DNA of 64,000 nucleotides from Owenia fusiformis (taxonomy: Eukaryota; Annelida; Polychaeta; Sabellida; Oweniidae): the NCBI GenBank assembly GCA_903813345.2, contig CAIIXF020000004.1, positions 5,725,525 through 5,789,524 on the forward strand, in the 5' to 3' direction. Shown here one piece after another: positions 12,991-24,632 of this stretch (positions are counted from its first letter, which is position 1; each line of letters opens with the position of its first letter). Made by a program: the position numbers and the translations under genes. The notes under the pieces are model-generated. The model had not been told where the DNA came from. It ran no database searches and was given only the letters and a program-made list of their open reading frames with translations.

Positions 12991-13010
12991 TCGAGTATAT
13001 ATACTGAATA
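12991..13010 (+). promoter_or_regulatory. Candidate TATA region, channel gene 1
   Basis: TATATATA at 12,996-13,003 sits in 'atcgagtatatatactgaata'. The same context is kept upstream of gene 2 (18,834-18,850) and gene 3 (24,030-24,054). Conservation between the duplicated blocks partly reflects shared descent, so this is only a candidate core promoter. Confidence 0.35.
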
Positions 13011-13222
13011 GCAGTTTCAGTGTTCTTATTAGTTAGTACAACCATTAACTGAAAGCATCACCTTGCGTAATGAACAAAAATAGTATAATTAAATGATATC
13101 AATCTACAAAACAAAGAAATGTGATCAAATATGGAAAGTTATTCTGGATTATCTTCCAATTCAGCAAGCAGCAACATTTTAAAAGGACTCTTCTGACGTC
13201 TTTGCCTAAAAATGATCACAAA

Positions 13223-14878
13223 ATGAACAAATTGATAACAGAATTTGCAAGTAGCACATCTGCTCATGGTTGGGGTACAATTGGACAGAGAGGTTCAAAA
13301 TGTGGCAAACTACTCTGGGTTATCTTCACCATAGCATGTCAGATAGCAGCAGTAGTTTGGGTAGTAATCATTCTAACAAGATACCTACAATACAAGACAT
13401 TGGATAGTATAAAGGTGACTAATGATTATCAAGTTGAATTCCCATCTGTGACTGTATGTCCATTGAGCCCTGTCCCAGTATCAATCTTAGAGCAATGGTC
13501 GTTGGACTATAATACCCCTGGCTCTGAACTTTCAAAAATTGATGATCACTTTGCTCTGTTGTTCAAACTGAATACTTATTCAGTAGGAGAAACAATAATG
13601 GATGAGGAAATGCGGAGGCTGGCAACAAAGTATAATCAGCTTGACTCATATCGTGGATATCTAGAAAATATACCATATCTCTGGAACTATGGACATGAAC
13701 AGAACAATTTTATACCAGGGTGTGTGTATAAACAGAAACCTTGCATAAATGGTAGTTTTGAGAAAATTCTTCTTCATTCCTACCAAAACTGTTATACATA
13801 CAATGGAGCTTCATTAAATGAAATGCATGTTACTACTCAAGGAGTGGAAGGAGGACTATCTTTGATCATTTTCCTTGATATGGGTTCAGAATTCCGAGCA
13901 TTGTACAACCCTTATAATGCAAACACAGCGTCATCAGGAGCTAGAGTGATAATTCATAAGAAGGGCACACTACCAGACCCTGAAAATGAGGGATTTAACA
14001 TTGAACCTGGTCGTACAATAAATGTTGCACTATCAGTGAATCGCCGTGAGCTGATGAAACAGCCTTGGGGACAATGCGAGGATCAATTCTCTCTAGGCAT
14101 TGGTGAATTTAAATACAGCAAGAATGCATGTAGGCAAAAATGCAGGACAGACCTTATCCGCAAAGCTTGTGATTGTGTATATGAGACATTGCCAATGTTA
14201 AATGTGACACTACCAAATGATGACGTACTATGTGGTAAGATTCATTCTGATGAATGGTTGAAGATAAATCCTAATATAACTCTTCTAAGAAATGATCTCG
14301 ATAGGCTTGAATGTTTGGATAAGTATTTGAACTATACATGGGGAGAAATCTCAGAGGAGCAAGGGTGTAAGTGCAGAAAAAATTGCACCACTCACTCATA
14401 CAATATTGAAACATCACAAGCAGTTTGGCCAATAAAGGGATCTGAAAGTGGATTTTACTGCCGTCAAATTATGATGTTAACCCCCAATTACATCAACACG
14501 TCAATTTACAGAAGATTTCATGAGAGAGCATCGGATAGTTGTTTTAATGAAAGTCAAGGAAAAGATATGGGGGATGAACTTAGAGAAAACTTTATCAGAC
14601 TGAATGTTTATTTCAAAGATCTTGATACTAGAGTTACAATTCAAGATCAAGATTTTTCATTTTGGTCAATGCTGTGTGAGGTTGGTGGCATCCTCGGATT
14701 TTTCATTGGCGTCTCAATAATATCCATTGCCGAGTTCACACTCTTTTTTCTCAATATTCTAAATTATGTCACTTTCAAAAGATCAAAAATAAATAATCAT
14801 GTACATTCTGAAAACGATGAAGATCACAAGACAAATAAACATTCAATAGGAGTAACCATTTATCAAGGGCACAAATAA
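13223..14878 (+). CDS. DEG/ENaC-family cation channel, gene 1
   Basis: An uninterrupted 551-residue frame. The His-Gly gating motif is at 15-16 (SAHGWG). TM1 is at about 30-51 and the post-TM1 motif FPSVTVC at 73-79. A large Cys-rich extracellular region includes the family signature with repeated Cys (YSKNACRQKC, then CDCVYE) and several N-glycosylation sites. TM2 is at about 484-514, with the GxS selectivity-filter motif (GVS, 496-498) after EVGGILGFF. Such trimeric channels conduct Na+ or mixed cations and are gated by peptides, protons or mechanical force; which applies cannot be told. The start is M at 13,223, which aligns with genes 2 and 3. The open 34-residue extension from 13,121 is not conserved, because gene 2 has a stop there. 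No intron interrupts the coding region. AATAAA at 15,366 is a likely poly(A) signal. Confidence 0.93.
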   Translation: MNKLITEFASSTSAHGWGTIGQRGSKCGKLLWVIFTIACQIAAVVWVVIILTRYLQYKTLDSIKVTNDYQVEFPSVTVCPLSPVPVSILEQWSLDYNTPGSELSKIDDHFALLFKLNTYSVGETIMDEEMRRLATKYNQLDSYRGYLENIPYLWNYGHEQNNFIPGCVYKQKPCINGSFEKILLHSYQNCYTYNGASLNEMHVTTQGVEGGLSLIIFLDMGSEFRALYNPYNANTASSGARVIIHKKGTLPDPENEGFNIEPGRTINVALSVNRRELMKQPWGQCEDQFSLGIGEFKYSKNACRQKCRTDLIRKACDCVYETLPMLNVTLPNDDVLCGKIHSDEWLKINPNITLLRNDLDRLECLDKYLNYTWGEISEEQGCKCRKNCTTHSYNIETSQAVWPIKGSESGFYCRQIMMLTPNYINTSIYRRFHERASDSCFNESQGKDMGDELRENFIRLNVYFKDLDTRVTIQDQDFSFWSMLCEVGGILGFFIGVSIISIAEFTLFFLNILNYVTFKRSKINNHVHSENDEDHKTNKHSIGVTIYQGHK

Positions 14879-15149
14879 TTATATGCATATGACAGAGCCA
14901 CAAGTTTGGACTTAGAAGATCATGCACGGGTTGCAACACATGACAATGTAAATGCAACTCCTCCGTACAAAACAAATGTGTTTGGTGATGTATTTATATT
15001 TTATAACATAATGTGTATATACATTTTCTTTCACTATAAGTTAATTTGGTATGACTTTACACATATATGAGGTGGCCAATTGTTATGACCTCCTTCTCAA
15101 AATAGAACATTTGTTATGGTTTATTAAGTTCAGCAAAATAGTGTTACAG

Positions 15150-15790
15150 GCCATTAATGTTTTTTTGTTATACATGAAAGTTACAGTGTTGCTTTAAAGG
15201 CCGACCTTTCCATAAAATTCAATATTTGTGCATATACTAAATTGTATGATAGCCATATTGAAATATTTGTTAAGCAATGCATGTTGCTGTATAGCTGTAT
15301 AATCATTATATGTAATTGTCTTACAATTGATTTTGTGAGGAAACCAAATGTTTGGATTGAAACACAATAAAATCTTGAGTATTGAATCTATTTTATTTTT
15401 ACATTTTCATTCAAATAAAAAGATTATTGTTTTATTTCATTGTTGACAAATAGCAAAATCACAACCATTGCGTAAAAATGTTTGACGGTATAAGCTTATT
15501 TGAAACCTTGGGTCTACAAAGCTTTTCATATCTCTGGAAATTTAATGCATATTATCCTAAAATGTCTTATTGGTCAGGTAAAGGAACAATCATCATAGTG
15601 GTTAGCATCATAATAACAACTGTATGGTGTGTATTTCTACAAAGCATTTCCCCAATTTGTTCATTATTGTATATTTTGTCATTATAGCTCAAAATATCAT
15701 TAGGTTCAATGGAACAACAAACGATTGCTCTCTTTTCACATGTGCAGGTTATTTTTATCTACAAATATTGTTTGATCTTGTATTGTTTCC
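15150..15790 (-). pseudogene. Split relic of the SRCR/TSP1 gene's last exon
   Basis: 'tctacaaatattgttt(g)atcttgtat(t)gtttcc' at 15,751-15,790 matches the minus-strand end of the neighbouring gene's last exon (26,636-26,672). 'cagtgttgctttaa' at 15,184-15,197 matches the stretch around its stop codon. About 550 bp separates the two parts. The relic shows that the duplicated block once extended into the convergent gene. Confidence 0.55.
15366..15371 (+). terminator. Poly(A) signal of channel gene 1
   Basis: AATAAA about 490 bp after the stop codon, within 'acacaataaaatcttgag'. Confidence 0.4.
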
Positions 15791-15805
15791 TATTCCTATT
15801 TCTTG

Positions 15806-17250
15806 TTATAATGAATGATCTTACAGAAAGACTCAAATATGAAAATTTAGGAATCCCTCTAGGTGGACAAAGAATCCCTGCCCTTTTATATGCTGATGAC
15901 GTAGTACTTTTAGCTGAATCAGAACATCAGTTATCCAAAATGTTAAATGTTGCTAATGAATTCTCTGTATACTGGGGGTTTCAGTTTGACACGAAAAAGT
16001 CCAAAATAATGCCAGTAGGTCGAAAAATCAATCCCAATGCATCATGGAAACTAGGCCATTTGAATCTCACTGAAACTAAAGTCTACAAATACCTAGGAGT
16101 TATTATAAGTAACAATCTAAGTGATACAGCACATTTTAAGGAACTTTTAAGACCCAAAGCTAAGAAAATAAGCCTCTATATTAATACAACCCTAAACAAG
16201 CACTCTAATATACAACGATTTAAATTTGGCGATACTCTTCACAATAATGTGTTCATTCCAGCAATATTACATGGGTGTGGTATTCTTACTTTTGAATCGA
16301 AATCCAAATGTAACGATATGAATTCTTTCCAATATAACACTGGAAGATCAGTTTTTAATCTAAATATGAAGCCTGCCAGGGAAGCGGTTATTGGTGATTT
16401 AGGATGGCGTCCGATTTTGAATACCATTGACAAAAGAATAATAGATTATTACCTTCATCTACAGAAGCGCATGGAAAAAAGTACACTTTTTAGAAATATA
16501 TTTATGGAAATGTTTAAGCGTTTCGAAGATAATAAGATTTCATCCTGGCCCTATATTAAATCAATTTCTGATACCCTAATTAAACATGGCCTAGATAGTT
16601 GTTTAAAGTCAACTGATCAAACTTGGTATAAGTCCTTCCTAGAAATCTCTAATGAAATGAAGAATACAGATTTTTTCGGAGCTATAGATAAGAGAACATC
16701 ACTGAAAACTTACACTGTTCTTAAGAAACATACATTTAAAGAGAACTACCTCCAAGATGACATCGATTTCTATTGCTCCAGGTTAAAATTCATGGCAAGA
16801 ACTGGGTGCTTTAACTTGGAGGAGGATAATAAACGATGGAAGAAAAGTGATGGAATTTGCCCTCATTGTAAAAGTAATGACATTGAAGATTTAATTCACC
16901 GATTCATTGTATGCCCTAAGTTCATTAATGAAAGGTTACAATTTATAAATGATATAACTTCAAAATGTGACGCTCTTTTAGTAGCTGAATTCATCTCTCT
17001 CTCTCCTGAGGAGAAGCTAAAATACATGTTAGGGGATGATGTCTTTGAAATTTGGGGGAAAGAACAAGGTAGAATGTTTGACAAGTGTTTTAAAAGGTTT
17101 TTAAAATCAGTTTATATTAAATACTCAAAATGAATGTTTTTAGTAAGTTGTAATAATTGTTTTATCTTAATATGTACATTCGACGCACCTTTGCATTGCA
17201 GAGCGTGCCACTGTTTCAAAAGTGTAGATCGAAATAAATAAATAAATACC
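15806..17250 (+). mobile_element. 5'-truncated LINE (non-LTR retrotransposon)
   Basis: An open frame to the stop at 17,131-17,133 encodes the C-terminal half of a LINE reverse transcriptase. It starts near NDLTERL and includes the catalytic box YADDVVLL, the thumb, and a long C-terminal region with a Cys/His knuckle (CPHC...HRFIVCP). The upstream halves (endonuclease, RT motifs 0-A) are missing, typical of 5' truncation during target-primed reverse transcription. The 3' end is AAATAAATAAATAAA at about 17,233-17,247. Flanks on both sides match the 3' flanks of channel genes 2 and 3, so it inserted after the block duplication. The frame is open for over 440 codons, which suggests a fairly young insertion. 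The open frame extends to 15,709 into host flank; that part is not LINE. Confidence 0.85.
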
Positions 17251-18830
17251 TAGCATACTGTTGAGTATACATTTGTTTAAATTACATTAGATATGTTACA
17301 ATTATTTTAAAAGATGATACAACAGGCTATAATAGGTCTTAGACTATCTTATATTCATCAAAAACTCAATAATAAAAATGACACAAAGAAATCATAAGTT
17401 TAATAAGGATAATATTGTTAATGTACTGTATATAGTGCCATATTATCATATCACTGCATTATTTCTTGTTTTTGTACTTAAAATGCATTGAAAGTAAACA
17501 TGATACAGCAGGTAGGCTTATTGCAAAGGCTGTAGTTCAACAAAGGAAAAGTAAACAAAAAGGGTTTAAAATATTAAGTACATTACACTGCCATCTTTCA
17601 ATCAATCAAGTTATAAGTATATTAACAAGATTTTAGTAATTTCAACCTCTAAACATTGTATTCAGAATGGTTGACATTCAAAATGCTTCATGTATAGTAC
17701 TAGCCTATCCATAATTAAAAACATGTTACATGTATCTAAAATAATCACATACATATTAAAGTAATAAAATTGGCAAGCTTGGAGAATCCATCATCATTAA
17801 CAATTTGAATTAGTGTGATATACTTAATTCTCCTTGTCATTGGTTTAATATCTTGGAGTGCAATCGATCTTGTTTATCACTTGCATTTAATCTTTACACA
17901 TTATTTATTGTATAATCCATAGCATCATCATATTTTAACTGGAAATTATTTTTACAATATTCCATAGAATGATTTCTGTAGTATTGGCTGTAATATGACA
18001 ATATAATATGACAATATAAGAAAGATATTAGCATCAATACAGGAGAACCGGTTTTATCACAAAATTAAAATTGTGATTAAGAGGAAAATGTGCTAAATTC
18101 AAATCAGTCATTTTGGTCTATATCTACAAGGAAAAATTGTAAAGACATAAGCCAGACATGTAGCTCATTTGAAAGTTTTTTTCGTGCTTTTAAAAATAAA
18201 CAAAAAATCATCATAACATCTTTGGCGCCTTGTATAGAAATTTTAAACCATCTCACGTATACGCATGTAGTGTACATATACTGCACACGTATGAGCAAAA
18301 CTACAATCAATGCAAAATAGTAATAAACAGACATTATAAGGGTATATTTGATATGATATTGCAATGTAGTTCTTTCTTGCATTTAGGTTTGATACACTTA
18401 TATTTTCGTTGTCCCACATTGCAAAATACATCATTTTCTCAAAAGGTTTGATACATTAACATATGGTTCAATATATATACATCCACTTCATATGCATTAA
18501 CAATTACTATAAACCATCTAATGGATTGTAAATATACCAGATTACTGTAATGTGAACAATGAAAGACATCCCATTCAAAAAAATTCTCCGATCTTTTCTA
18601 TAATTTCTTCATTTTTCTCCTTCATAATGTGAATAAACTGTTTTTTTGGATTCATATGAACATTGTAGTATTGATCCATGGCTCAATTACTTTTTCATTC
18701 AGATATTCAACAGTTCCAGTTTGGTTTCTATTTTCAAAATAAGACCAACACACTCTGAAAATCTCTGTGGTGGGCTTTAAATAAGCTTAACTCAGAACAA
18801 ACTGACAAATTATTAATGCATTACTAATGG
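17250..18830. other. Non-coding flank of the duplicated channel block
   Basis: No gene. Parts resemble the gene 3 upstream flank (for example ~17,420-17,470 with ~22,375-22,420 and ~18,480-18,720 with ~23,640-23,900), consistent with block duplication. The overlapping short frames at 18,090-18,450 on both strands are not supported. Confidence 0.55.
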
Positions 18831-19146
18831 GCACCAAGTATATATTCTAATAACATATATAGTCTTATAATAAGGTACCACAGCAATTATCTCAAAACAA
18901 AGCCTTTGTTTTCATAAATGCACCTACATTCATTTCTACATCACCCACGTATAGTTAAAAAAAATGTGTGTCATGGACAAACAAAATTAAAGGATATCGA
19001 TCTACAACACAGAGTTAAGTGATCAAATATGGAAAGTTATTCTGGATTAGAGTCCAATTGAGCAAGAAACAATAATTTTAAAGGACACTACTGACTTCTT
19101 TGTATTAATTTTTTCATTTCAAGTGTCACCTAAAACTGATCTCAAA

Positions 19147-20772
19147 ATGAAAAAATTGACGACAGAATTTGCAAGTAGCACATCTGCTCATGGTTGGGGG
19201 ACAATTGGACAGAGAGGTTCAAAATGTGGCAAACTACTCTGGGTTATCTTCACCATAGCATGTCAGATAGCAGCAGTAGTTTGGGTAGCAATCATTCTAA
19301 CAAGATACCTACAATACAAGACAATGGATAGAATAAAGGTGACTAATGATTATCAAGTTGAATTCCCATCTGTGACAGTATGTCCATTGAACCGTTCTCC
19401 AATGTCAATCTTAGAGCAATGGATGATGGATTATTATACGCCAAACTCTGAACTTTCAAAAATTGATAAGTACTATAATTTATTGTCCAAACTGAGTAGA
19501 TATTTAATAGAAAGAGAAACAATTGAAGATGGGGAAATGCAGAGACTCGCATCCAAATATAATCAGCTCAACTCATATCGTGGATATCTAGAAAATATAC
19601 CATATCTTTGGAATTATGGACACAAACAAAACGATCTTCTACCAGGGTGTATGTACAAAAAGAAACCATGCGTTGATGGAAGTTTTGAGAGAATCTTTCT
19701 TCAATCCTCCCAAAACTGTTATACATACAATGGAGCTTCATTTAATGATATGTATGTTACTACTCAGGGAATGGAAGGAGGACTGTCTTTGGTTATTTTC
19801 CTTGATATGGGTTCAATATTTAGATCATTGTACAACCCTTACGATGCGTACGATGCATCATCAGGAGCAAGAATAATCATTCATAAGAAGGGCACAATAC
19901 CAGACCCTGAAAATGAGGGATTTAACATTGAACCTGGTCGTACAATAAATGTTGCACTATCAGTGAATCGCCGTGAGCTGATGAAACAGCCTTGGGGACG
20001 ATGCGAGGATCAATTTTCTTTAGGCATTGGCAAGTTTAAATACAGTAAGAATGCATGTAGGCAAAAATGCAGGGAAGACCTCATCCGTGAAGCTTGTGGA
20101 TGTGTATATGAGACATTACCAATGTTAAATGTGACACTGGCAAGAGATGAAGTGTTATGTGGTAAGATTAATACCGATGAATGGTTGAAGACAAATCCTA
20201 ATATAACTATTCTGAGAAATGATCTCGATAGGCTTGAGTGTTTGGAGAAATACTTGAACTATACATGGAGAGAAATTTCAGAGGAACAAGGATGTGAGTG
20301 CAGAGAAAATTGCACCACTCACTCATACAATATTGAAACATCACAAGCAGTTTGGCCAATAAAAGGATCTGAAAGTGAATTTTACTGCCGTCAAATTCTG
20401 ATGTTAACCCCCAATTACGTCAACACGTCAATTTACAGAAGATTTCATGAGAGAGCATCAGATAGTTGTTTTAACGAGAGTCAAGGAAGAGATGTTGGGG
20501 ATGAACTTAGAGACAACTTTATCAGACTCAACATTTATTTTAAAGATCTTGATACTAGAGTTACAGTTCAAGATGAAGATTTTTCATTTTGGTCAATGCT
20601 GTGTGAAGTTGGTGGCATTCTTGGATTTTTCATCGGAGTCTCAATAATATCAATTGCCGAATTCACGCTCTTTTTTCTCAATTTCCTAAAATACGTCACT
20701 TTGAAAAGATCAAAAGGAAATAACCATGTGTATTCCGAAAACAATGAAATAGATCACAAAGAAAAATACTGA
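19147..20772 (+). CDS. DEG/ENaC-family cation channel, gene 2
   Basis: A 541-residue frame closely similar to gene 1. It keeps the HG motif, TM1, FPSVTVC, the Cys-rich extracellular region and TM2 with GVS. Differences concentrate in the region just after TM1 (MDYYTPNSELSKIDKYYN...) and in the C-terminal tail, which is shorter (ends NEIDHKEKY). The start at 19,147 aligns with genes 1 and 3. An upstream Met at 19,123 follows a pyrimidine-rich 3' splice-like sequence (tttttcatttcaag, ending about 19,122), so a spliced 5' UTR is possible. As family members form trimers, paralogues in one cluster could assemble together; this is inference. Confidence 0.93.
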   Translation: MKKLTTEFASSTSAHGWGTIGQRGSKCGKLLWVIFTIACQIAAVVWVAIILTRYLQYKTMDRIKVTNDYQVEFPSVTVCPLNRSPMSILEQWMMDYYTPNSELSKIDKYYNLLSKLSRYLIERETIEDGEMQRLASKYNQLNSYRGYLENIPYLWNYGHKQNDLLPGCMYKKKPCVDGSFERIFLQSSQNCYTYNGASFNDMYVTTQGMEGGLSLVIFLDMGSIFRSLYNPYDAYDASSGARIIIHKKGTIPDPENEGFNIEPGRTINVALSVNRRELMKQPWGRCEDQFSLGIGKFKYSKNACRQKCREDLIREACGCVYETLPMLNVTLARDEVLCGKINTDEWLKTNPNITILRNDLDRLECLEKYLNYTWREISEEQGCECRENCTTHSYNIETSQAVWPIKGSESEFYCRQILMLTPNYVNTSIYRRFHERASDSCFNESQGRDVGDELRDNFIRLNIYFKDLDTRVTVQDEDFSFWSMLCEVGGILGFFIGVSIISIAEFTLFFLNFLKYVTLKRSKGNNHVYSENNEIDHKEKY

Positions 20773-21118
20773 AACATTCACAGGACTAAACATATCAAGG
20801 GCACAGTTTTTTAATTACACGACAATGTCACAATTTCAATTTGGGCTTTAAAAGAACAAACCCAGGTTACAACACATGACAATGTTAATGACATCCCACC
20901 TTTCAAATGTACAAAGCAAATCTATTTGGTGTTGTATGCATATTTTATATTATTAAAGCTAACTTGAAATGATTTTACACACATGTAGTGGCCATTTCTG
21001 CCATGACACCTTTCTAAAGACAGATCTTTTACGACTAATCACAGTTCAGCAAAATAATGCCAGGATAGGACATCACTGTATTTTGTTTGTCAATTTAACT
21101 AAAAAGTTTACATGTATC

Positions 21119-21321
21119 TACAACTTTTGTTTCCTCTTTCCTGTATCCAACATAACATTGGTGGCATTCTTGGATTTTTCATTGGAGTCTCAATAATATC
21201 AATTGTCGAGTTCACGCTTTTTTTTCTGAATTGCCTAAAATATGTCACTTTGAAAAGATCAAAAGGAAATAACTATGTATACTCCGAAAACAATGAAATA
21301 GATCACAAAGAGAAATACTGA
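21119..21321 (+). pseudogene. Partial duplicate: TM2 and tail of channel gene 2
   Basis: From 21,160 the sequence repeats 20,611-20,772 and its 3' flank with an offset of about 549 bp. The frame (GGILGFFIGVSIISIVEF... to ...NEIDHKEKY) is open, with conservative changes only. It has no TM1 or extracellular domain. Immediately upstream (21,119-21,159) is a relic of the neighbouring gene's last exon, so the copy begins at a chimeric junction (cataacattgg|tggcattc). It is probably not functional, but the intact frame means a 3' alternative exon cannot be ruled out. Confidence 0.75.
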
Positions 21322-21678
21322 AACATTCATAGGACTAAACATTTATAAAGGGCACAGTTAATTATTTATACGACAATGTTAAAATTTCAATTTGGGATTT
21401 AAAAGAACAAACACAGGTTACAACACATGACAATGTAAATAAATGACATTCCTCCTTCCAAATGTACAAAGCAAATCTATTTGGTGTTGTATGCATATTT
21501 TATATTATAACATGTATATACATTTTTCGTCTATCATTAAAATTTAACTTGAAATGATTTGACACAAATGTTGTGGCCATATCTGCCATGGCACCTCTCT
21601 TAAGACAGATATTTTATGACTGATCTCAGTAAAGCAAAATAATGTCATGGGACATCAATGTATTTTGTTTGTCATTTT

Positions 21679-22223
21679 CAGGTTGTTAAAAAAACGCGAC
21701 CTGAAGAAATCACAATATCTTGAAAAATACTGGTTAAATTGTGTTAATTTTTTCATGAAAGAAAGAGGAGACTGAAAAAATGAACACAATTGAATGTGTC
21801 TTTTCAAGATATAGCAATTTTTCTAATACTAATGTCTTTTGAGCAGGTGTCGAAGACATCATATTTTACAACTAACAAACAAAGGGATCTATACATCCAC
21901 AGTCTATTCTTTCTTTCCTGAAAAAATGAACACAATAGACGTTTCCGATAAATCGTGCCATCTTTTGATCCATCAGAGAAACCACAATATATTGGCTAGA
22001 TTGATGATGTCATAGGTTGTACTTTTATAAAATTAGCAAAAAGTGAATACCATTTTTGAATGGGCAGTTTGCTACCTACAACTAATGACATCATCAATCT
22101 AGCCAATAAGTGATAATTTCCCTGATGGATCAAGCGATGGCACGATTTGTCGGAAACATCTATTGAAGTAGTATTTTTGAAGATATAGTGATTTCTTTGG
22201 GTTGCGTTTTTTTGAACACCCTG
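21679..22223. mobile_element. 545-bp foldback MITE with nested hairpin
   Basis: The ends CAGGTTGTTAAAAAAACGCG (left) and the inverse of CAGGGTGTTCAAAAAAACGC (right) are inverted repeats that continue as 'agaaatcac(a/t)atatctt'. A second, inner inverted pair lies at about 21,930-22,020 and 22,075-22,168 ('tttccgataaatcgtgccat' with 'atggcacgatttgtcggaaa'). The surrounding sequence matches 21,080-21,140 without the element, which gives an empty site. There is no transposase. Confidence 0.75.
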
Positions 22224-22224
22224 T

Positions 22225-22290
22225 ATTTAAAAGTTTATCAACAATTTTTGTTTTCTCTTTCCCATATCCAGCATAACATTGGATATACAT
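22225..22290 (-). pseudogene. Relic of the SRCR/TSP1 gene's last exon (third copy)
   Basis: 'agtttatcaacaatttttg...cccatatccagcataacattggat' resembles 26,632-26,694, the coding 3' end of the neighbouring minus-strand gene. It lies directly right of the MITE and is too short and altered to be coding. Confidence 0.55.
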
Positions 22291-22299
22291 ATTTGTAAA

Positions 22300-24030
22300 G
22301 TGTTTGAGAATTTTTCAAAATATATTACAATGTCAAATAAGTCACAATTAAATCATAAGTGTAATGTTGGTTATATACTGTATATAGTGTCATATCATTA
22401 TATCACTGCAGAACAATCTCATTTCTAGTTTTGGTACTTCAAACGCATTAGAATTATGGACAAAGGGCTTCACGACATCCTTTCGTTTGTTGGGATAACT
22501 ATATAGTATTCAGTGCATTGTCGTGTTTCAATCTGTTCAGTATATTTAGACGATTAAAGTTATTTCAACCTCTTAACATTTGTTGCCAAATGTATGTATT
22601 AAGAATGGTCAACGCATGTTGGTCAAGGTACAGTAATTGTCTTCCTCATCAATAGTTTCAAAATATTTATCCACAATTATTACATACACTTTAAAGTATT
22701 AAATTGGATAAGTGGGAAAATCCATCAATAAGACTAAACAATTTGAATTTGCGCAACATTAATGTTAAAAGAAAAACAAGTACTCATATTGAAAAACTAA
22801 TACTGGTACCTGTGAGCTTTTCAAATTGATAAGGCACTTACGTAGTTTACACCTGTCGACACAGAGAAGTGTTAAACACACAGAAAAAACAATGAAGGAT
22901 TTAAGTTTATTTGATACAGGAGAGAAATAGCAATCCTGCAATAAACAGTAAAAATGACTCAATCCAACCGTTTGGGTGACAGACTGAATAGGCACAATTG
23001 ACAATAAATTGTTTTTCTTCCTCATATGCATTCATACATTACTATAGGAAAAAGATGATATGATAAATATGAATATGAGAAGGGATATGTTAAATGTGGT
23101 ATCAATGGCTGTAATTGAGTTTATTATCTCTAAGTGGAATTGTATGATTGGTCACATCATCTCATCATAATGGGACAATATTTATACAAGAAAGACACTT
23201 TTACTAGTCATTAACTTAAGAGAATGGTTCACTTAATAATTTTGTATTTGAACAAGTAATGCATTAAAATGTGTTTAAAGTCAGTCTAGCATCAATACTA
23301 CTAAAGTGAACATAAAATCATGGGAAACATATTGATCAAATTATGTAATTCTGCTACCATGTATGATGTTAATTATACCCACACATCAGTTTAGGATTTT
23401 AATTTTTTTTAATAAATTGATTTAAATTTTGAATTAAACTGTTGTTCAGTTCTATATACAAAAAATCATAAGAGGATTCTTTCATGAAACCAAAGGAAAA
23501 TGAAGGACCATTATGAAGATATCAAAATATGTGGCCTAGAGACTTTAAAGAATGCACAAGACCTTAGGTTTGATAGACTTAGCTTTTTACTTTTTACTTC
23601 CTCACATTGTAAAATGCATCATTTTCCCAAAAGATTTAACAAATCTACAAGAATTAACATATACACCTATATATGTATTAGTAAGTTTAATACAAATCAT
23701 GTAATGGACTGTAAATAGTCCCCAATGACTGTATTGTGGACATTGAAAGACCGCCCATTCAAAGAACTTCTCTGATCTTTTCGATTTGACCTTATTATTA
23801 TTTCTCCTTAATATGTGAATGGAATATATTTCTGGGATTCATTTTGCACATTGGAATATAGACTCATGAATGGTTACTTTGTCAATCAAATGCTAAACTT
23901 TTTATATTTGATTTCTCATTTTAAAATAAGACCAGACTCTGAACAATTTATATTGAGTGGATTATTATTCCTATCTCTATGGCATGCTTTTAGCAATTCA
24001 AACTCAGGAAAATTTATCACTCATTAACAT
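22300..24030. other. Non-coding flank between channel genes 2 and 3
   Basis: No supported gene. Sections at ~23,290-23,340 and ~23,700-23,900 are similar to the upstream flanks of genes 1 and 2. The short frames at 22,765-23,031 and 23,500-24,166 show no domains and are not conserved in the paralogous flanks. Confidence 0.55.
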
Positions 24031-24632
24031 CAAGTATAATTATATTCTGAATAACCTCGAAACAAATTATTTACATAGTACTTATGGGAAGCAAGTGTTC
24101 CTAATAGATATATATAAGGAATTTAAGAATCACGATCCCCTAATGGACATTAGTAATGTATTCTAAATAGCACCGACAGAGTTCAAAAGTGACATATTAC
24201 ATGTATCGACATAAGGAAAAATTGAGTAATGAATCAAAATAGTCAATTTAAACAATATCAGTCTATGGAAATTTAATATGAGCAAGATGAAGGAGTGGAT
24301 ATTTCAAATATATTAATAAAAGTGGGATTTAAAGAGACAAAGTGCATGAATTACAACATAACTGTTGAGAAGTTAATAACAAAACTGAAATTGTTCTGCC
24401 GCAGGAGAAAGATAACAAATCAAATGAATTATGGATCGAATTGGCTGATTAAAGAAAACATAAAATTGAAAAACTAATGTCGTAATAATGATTGCAAAAG
24501 TAATCTATGACCTTCAACCTTGCAAGAAACAACAAAAAGTGATGAAAATGGATATTCTTCAGCTATTTTTAAAATGACCCAACTGATTTTTAATATCATA
24601 GCACTAGTCACCAGAGCACAACGGATCACAAA

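Noticed and set aside
13121-13222. N-terminal extension of channel gene 1
   Set aside because: Open by chance: the aligned region upstream of gene 2 (from 19,029) has a stop, and genes 2 and 3 align from the Met at 13,223.
18090-18451. Overlapping short frames on both strands
   Set aside because: Not conserved in the paralogous flanks of genes 1 and 3.
24029-24180. Second TATA-like motif set upstream of gene 3
   Set aside because: A duplicated promoter-like segment ('gtattctaaatagcacc' near 24,155) is too degenerate to call a separate promoter.
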